Assembly: GCA_021839785.1 (NCBI GenBank)
Contig: JAKCAB010000549.1
Span: 1 to 8,187, forward strand
Reading direction: 5' to 3'
DNA length: 8,187 bases
Source: a bacterium
Lineage (GTDB): Bacteria; Verrucomicrobiota; Verrucomicrobiae; Limisphaerales; J093
The translations under genes and the position numbers were made by a program. Shown here piece by piece: positions 5,502 through 8,187 of the stretch; the stretch's first letter is position 1, and every line of letters begins with the position of its first letter. The notes under the pieces are model-generated. The model worked only from the letters and a program-made list of their open reading frames with translations. It was not told the DNA's origin and did no database searches.

Positions 5502-6908
5502 ATGAAGCACAACGTTTCGTCGCACACTGTTTCCCGTCGTCAATTCCTTGTCCGTACCGGTGCCGCGCTGGCCGTGCCGGTCATCGCGCCCAGTTCGGTA
5601 TTCGGCGCCGCCGGACGCCCCGCGCCGTCCGAACGGGTCACGCTGGGCGTGGTGGGTTGGGGGATGCAAGGGCCGGGCAACACCGCGGCTTTTCTGAACA
5701 TCCCCGACTGCCACGTGGTCGCTGCCTGCGATTTGGACAAGAACCACCTGCAATCCGCGGTGAACACCGTGAATGGCAAGTACGGCAACCAGGACTGCAA
5801 GTCTTACCACGATTACCGCGAAATGATGGCGCAAAAGGACATCGACGCCGTCATGCTGGCCGTGCCGGACACCTGGCATGCCTTGGTCGCCACCGAAGCG
5901 GCGAATCGGAAGAAGCACATTTACGGCGAGAAACCGCTGGCCCGGACGATCGCGGAGCAGCAGGCCATCGTGCGCGCGGTCCACAAAAACAAGGTAATCT
6001 GGCAGACTGGCTCCTGGCAGCGGTCGGTCGAGAATTTCCACAAAGCGGCGGAGATCGTCCGCAACGGCTACATCGGCAAAGTCTCGCGGGTCGAGGTCGG
6101 CCTGCCGGCCGGCCACTACGATTTTGCCGGCACCTCGAAGGAGTTGCTGGCCAAGCTGGCCGCGCTGCCGGACAAGCCGAAAGACTTGTCCAAGATCGTC
6201 CCCGGCACTGCGGCCTGGGATCTGGCGGTGACGCCGCCGCCGCCCGAGCTCGATTACCAAATGTGGCTCGGTCCGTCGCAGGAGGAGCCTTACCTCAAGG
6301 TGCGCGTGCACATGAACTGGCGCTGGAACTACAACGTGGGCGGCGGGCAGTTGCTGGACTGGATCGGGCACCACTGCGACATCGCGCATTGGGGCCTCGG
6401 CTTCGACAACGAAGGCCCGCACGAGGTCGAAGGGCAGGGCGAGTTTCCGCCGAAGAACGCCATTTGGAATACTTCGCCGAAGTATCGCATCACCGCCAAG
6501 TACCCGCAGGACATCACCATGATCATCGCCGGCGGCTACGGCGACATTCGCGGCGGGACCAAATGGATCGGCGACAAAGGCTGGGTGTGGGTGGACCGCG
6601 GCGGGTTCCAGTCCTCGATCGACGAGTTCAACAACATGTCCCGCCTGCCGGAGGACATGCGCAAGATCAAGCTGTACTACTCGCGCAACCACCAGAAGAA
6701 CTTCATCGACTGCGTGAAATCCGGCGAGCCGACCATCACCCCGGCCGACACCGCGCACCACTCGGCCATCCCCGGCCACTTGGGCCTCATCGCCATGCTG
6801 GTCGGCCGGAAGATCAAGTGGGACGCCAAGAAAGAAGTGATTCTCGGCGACAAGGAAGCGAGCAAACTCCTGAGCCGGCCTTACCGGTCGCCTTGGAAGC
6901 TCGCTTAA
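5502..6908 (+). CDS. Tat-exported Gfo/Idh/MocA-family NAD(P)-dependent oxidoreductase
   Basis: The 468-aa product starts with a twin-arginine signal (SRRQFLVRTG, Arg12-Arg13, then a hydrophobic AALAVPVIAP), so export of the folded, cofactor-loaded enzyme is predicted. The Rossmann fold opens with LGVVGWGMQG (Gly52, 54, 57). The family lysine is in EKP (Lys144), and DWIGHH supplies the D-x3-H pair (Asp286, His290) that with Lys144 forms the usual catalytic triad. These enzymes oxidise or epimerise sugars, inositols or related polyols; the substrate cannot be told from sequence. The ATG at 5502 places the signal normally. An in-frame ATG at 5421, overlapping the previous stop as ATGA, would add 27 residues with four cysteines and spoil the signal, but could allow coupled translation. 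A strong terminator follows the stop. Confidence 0.9.
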   Translation: MKHNVSSHTVSRRQFLVRTGAALAVPVIAPSSVFGAAGRPAPSERVTLGVVGWGMQGPGNTAAFLNIPDCHVVAACDLDKNHLQSAVNTVNGKYGNQDCKSYHDYREMMAQKDIDAVMLAVPDTWHALVATEAANRKKHIYGEKPLARTIAEQQAIVRAVHKNKVIWQTGSWQRSVENFHKAAEIVRNGYIGKVSRVEVGLPAGHYDFAGTSKELLAKLAALPDKPKDLSKIVPGTAAWDLAVTPPPPELDYQMWLGPSQEEPYLKVRVHMNWRWNYNVGGGQLLDWIGHHCDIAHWGLGFDNEGPHEVEGQGEFPPKNAIWNTSPKYRITAKYPQDITMIIAGGYGDIRGGTKWIGDKGWVWVDRGGFQSSIDEFNNMSRLPEDMRKIKLYYSRNHQKNFIDCVKSGEPTITPADTAHHSAIPGHLGLIAMLVGRKIKWDAKKEVILGDKEASKLLSRPYRSPWKLA

Positions 6909-6980
6909 TCTGCAGCCAAGACCAAGCCGGATCCAGATCCCGGCCCGGTTGCGCTGCGAATTGATGCCTTCAAGAATCGG

Positions 6981-7019
6981 CGGGCGGAGTGGAATGGAAC
7001 GCTCCGCCCGTTTTGTTTT
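6981..7019 (+). terminator. Rho-independent terminator after the oxidoreductase gene
   Basis: CGGGCGGAG (6981-6989) pairs perfectly with CTCCGCCCG (7002-7010), plus a possible T-G wobble at the top of the stem. The loop is about ten bases. The T-rich tail TTTTGTTTT (7011-7019) follows directly. It lies 72 bases after the stop codon at 6906-6908 and is oriented to end plus-strand transcription, probably of the whole U32-to-oxidoreductase run. Confidence 0.93.
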
Positions 7020-7026
7020 CCGCGCT

Positions 7027-7091
7027 GGCCAGCCGGGTTCGCTGCCTGGCGATAACTGAAGGTTGAACGCAAGTTGCACCGGCCAGCCGGG
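7027..7091. repeat. 11-bp direct repeat in intergenic DNA
   Basis: GGCCAGCCGGG occurs at 7027-7037 and again at 7081-7091, with start points 54 bases apart. The first copy overlaps the palindrome GCTGGCCAGC (7024-7033). It lies between a terminator and the end of the minus-strand gene. In GC-rich DNA an 11-mer could recur by chance, and no function is suggested by position. Confidence 0.3.
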
Positions 7092-7158
7092 CGGTGGGCG
7101 AAGGTCACGGTCAAAAGCATCCCACGCGCCGAGAAAGTCTCAGCCGCGCGGTACCGCT

Positions 7159-7863
7159 TCACTTCGGGCTATGCGCCAACTCCGCAACGACCGGCACCTT
7201 GACCTTGTTCGGCGGAAGCGGCGCGCTCAATGCGACTTCGACCTTGACCGGCTTGGGACGCACCGGAGCCGGCATGGAAGGAAATGCGCTGTCGAGAAAA
7301 ACCGGGGTTGAGCCTTCATATTTGATTTCCGAGGCCATCCACCAATTGCTCCGAAAATACGTGGACACCTTTAGCGCGATGTCTTCCAGCGATCCGTCGG
7401 AGGGCACGACGGGCCGGAGATCGGCGCGGTGATTGAAATCGAGAAAACCGCGGGCTTCCTGCACGTAACACACCACGTGGGTTTGTGCCTTCATCATGAC
7501 GGTGACGAGCTTCGTTTTGTAGCCGCGCTCGGCCAACAGGTCCGCGGCCAGGCGGGCAAAGTCGTCGCAATCGCCCCGTTTGCGTTCCAGGAAGGTTTCC
7601 GGGTCTTGCACGCGGTCCCCCAACTCGAAGTTGAAGTTGGCGAAACTGTGGAGCAGGCTTTCCGGGGTGAGGTCTTGCCGGGCCTTGAGTTTGGCCCATT
7701 CACCGCCCCACACGCTCCCGGACAGCGCGGCCGCGACCAACCCGCAGCAGACCACCCACAGCCAACTACGCACCGACGGCAAACGCCGGCGCGAGGACTC
7801 GACGAAATGAGTCAAACGCTCCGCCCTATTGGAGGTTCCAGTCACGGTCCAGTTCGGTTTCAT
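7159..7863 (-). CDS. Transglutaminase-like cysteine protein with N-terminal signal/anchor
   Basis: The product is about 234 aa. A basic N-terminal region (SSRRRLPSVR) is followed by a hydrophobic segment (SWLWVVCCGLVAAALSG) that is a signal peptide or membrane anchor, so the domain should lie outside the cytoplasmic membrane. The core shows the transglutaminase-like triad: KRGDCDDFARLAADLL (Cys99), THVVCYV (His129) and FLDFNHR (Asp142). Proteins of this fold act as cysteine peptidases, amidases or crosslinkers on protein or peptidoglycan; the substrate is not known here. The C-terminus is Pro/Lys/Val-rich and looks unstructured. The ATG at 7863 is chosen; it gives a long n-region, and a TTG about 16 codons further in would give a more typical signal. 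An upstream ATG at 7977 adds 38 unrelated residues and crosses an inverted repeat. It is a single gene with no close operon partner. Confidence 0.78.
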   Translation of the reverse strand: MKPNWTVTGTSNRAERLTHFVESSRRRLPSVRSWLWVVCCGLVAAALSGSVWGGEWAKLKARQDLTPESLLHSFANFNFELGDRVQDPETFLERKRGDCDDFARLAADLLAERGYKTKLVTVMMKAQTHVVCYVQEARGFLDFNHRADLRPVVPSDGSLEDIALKVSTYFRSNWWMASEIKYEGSTPVFLDSAFPSMPAPVRPKPVKVEVALSAPLPPNKVKVPVVAELAHSPK

Positions 7864-7952
7864 GCGCGCGAATTCTATGATGGGGATTTCCCGCCCCACC
7901 GGGCATTGATTCGGGTCAGCCTTTCGCGTTTTCCACGACGCTGATCGTCGGC

Positions 7953-7976
7953 TGCGGATCACGAGGATCATCCGCA
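7953..7976. repeat. Perfect 7-bp inverted repeat in a divergent intergenic region
   Basis: TGCGGAT (7953-7959) and ATCCGCA (7970-7976) are separated by ten bases that contain part of an inner GATC pair (7957-7960 and 7966-7969). It lies 90 bases upstream of the transglutaminase-like start and about 180 bases upstream of the gene starting at 8158. It could be an operator read from either side or an RNA hairpin; no binding family can be named. Confidence 0.45.
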
Positions 7977-8066
7977 AGGCGGGATCGGGGATTCACCCAT
8001 GCGACGTTCAGACGGCCGCCCCATTGAAAACGGTGCGCGCAGGGACCAAGTGTACGAGCGAAACGT

Positions 8067-8105
8067 GGGAACCGTTGGGTTCCCCCCCGGCGACCGAGAA
8101 GGTCG
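8067..8105 (+). promoter_or_regulatory. Paired hairpins upstream of the right-edge gene
   Basis: GGGAACC (8067-8073) pairs perfectly with GGTTCCC (8078-8084) around a GTTG loop. It is followed by a short C-run and then a second hairpin, CGACC (8091-8095) with GGTCG (8101-8105) around GAGAA. Both lie within 95 bases of the ATG at 8158, so they may be in its 5' leader or be operators at its promoter. No known riboswitch core was recognised. The region between the second hairpin and the ribosome binding site is A-rich and unstructured. Confidence 0.4.
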
Positions 8106-8142
8106 TGATAAGCAACAACACAACACGAAAACGATAAACAAC

Positions 8143-8150
8143 GAGAAAGG
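8143..8150 (+). promoter_or_regulatory. Ribosome binding site of the right-edge gene
   Basis: GAGAAAGG ends seven bases before the ATG at 8158, within an A-rich leader. It supports a real start for a gene otherwise too short to judge. Confidence 0.6.
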
Positions 8151-8157
8151 TAGACGT

Positions 8158-8187
8158 ATGACGAAGTCAAGCATGTTCAACCGGGCG
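8158..8187 (+). CDS. Start of an unidentified gene, truncated by window edge
   Basis: Ten codons are visible (MTKSSMFNRA) before the window ends. The support is the purine-rich ribosome binding site at good spacing, the A-rich leader that contrasts with the GC-rich surroundings, and the absence of any other gene explaining this end of the window. Nothing can be said of function. It is divergent from the transglutaminase-like gene, with 294 bases between the two starts that carry three inverted repeats. Confidence 0.55.
   Translation, partial: MTKSSMFNRA

Noticed and set aside
5349..7079. 576-codon minus-strand open frame opposite the oxidoreductase
   Set aside because: The plus strand encodes an unmistakable Gfo/Idh/MocA enzyme and the minus frame is a mirror of its codon bias.
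7027..7091. The 11-bp direct repeat as an attachment site or target duplication of a mobile element
   Set aside because: Only 43 bases separate the copies, with no transposase, integrase or tRNA gene nearby.
7864..7977. Extension of the transglutaminase-like protein to an ATG at 7977
   Set aside because: It would place 38 additional non-conserved residues before an already long n-region and run across an inverted repeat.

Overview
The window is GC-rich and gene-dense. The gene types suggest a Verrucomicrobiota (Pedosphaera/Limisphaera-like) genome: a WD40 tail of the kind found on large kinase or WD40 proteins, a Tat-exported Gfo/Idh/MocA oxidoreductase with a DWIGHH-type C-terminal motif, and a two-domain U32/DUF3656 protein. 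A planctomycete or related PVC bacterium is the main alternative. This is inferred from protein style only; no rRNA or tRNA gene is present.

Layout, left to right. (1) The 3' end of a WD40-repeat protein gene (+) runs in from outside the window. A strong hairpin separates it from a small convergent thioredoxin/glutaredoxin-like gene (-). (2) That redox gene is divergent from an HxlR-family winged-helix regulator gene (+). The intergenic region carries an 11-bp dyad that is a good operator candidate. (3) A co-directional run on the + strand follows: a 922-aa U32 peptidase-family protein (RlhA/YdcP-like, with DUF3656 and two Cys4 clusters), a YbjQ-family protein, an MGMT-family DNA-binding-like protein with a good ribosome binding site, and a Tat-signal Gfo/Idh/MocA oxidoreductase. 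The run closes with a textbook Rho-independent terminator at 6981-7019. (4) A minus-strand gene encodes a secreted or membrane-anchored transglutaminase-like cysteine protein. (5) It is divergent from the first ten codons of another gene that leaves the window at the right edge. The 294 bases between them hold several inverted repeats but no convincing gene. The stretch 6909-7158 holds only the terminator and an 11-bp direct repeat.

The most unusual signal is inside the U32 gene. Five short tracts are built from degenerate 7-bp tandem repeats of three sequence types, each inserted without breaking the frame at poorly conserved positions. Two tracts of different type end in the same 10-mer (GGCAGAGACG) read in different codon phases, so these look like DNA-level elements rather than duplicated protein segments. 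The rest of the window is housekeeping or accessory material: rRNA modification (inferred), redox and HxlR control, a YbjQ/MGMT pair, and a periplasmic oxidoreductase. I see no phage, IS element, CRISPR array or defence operon.
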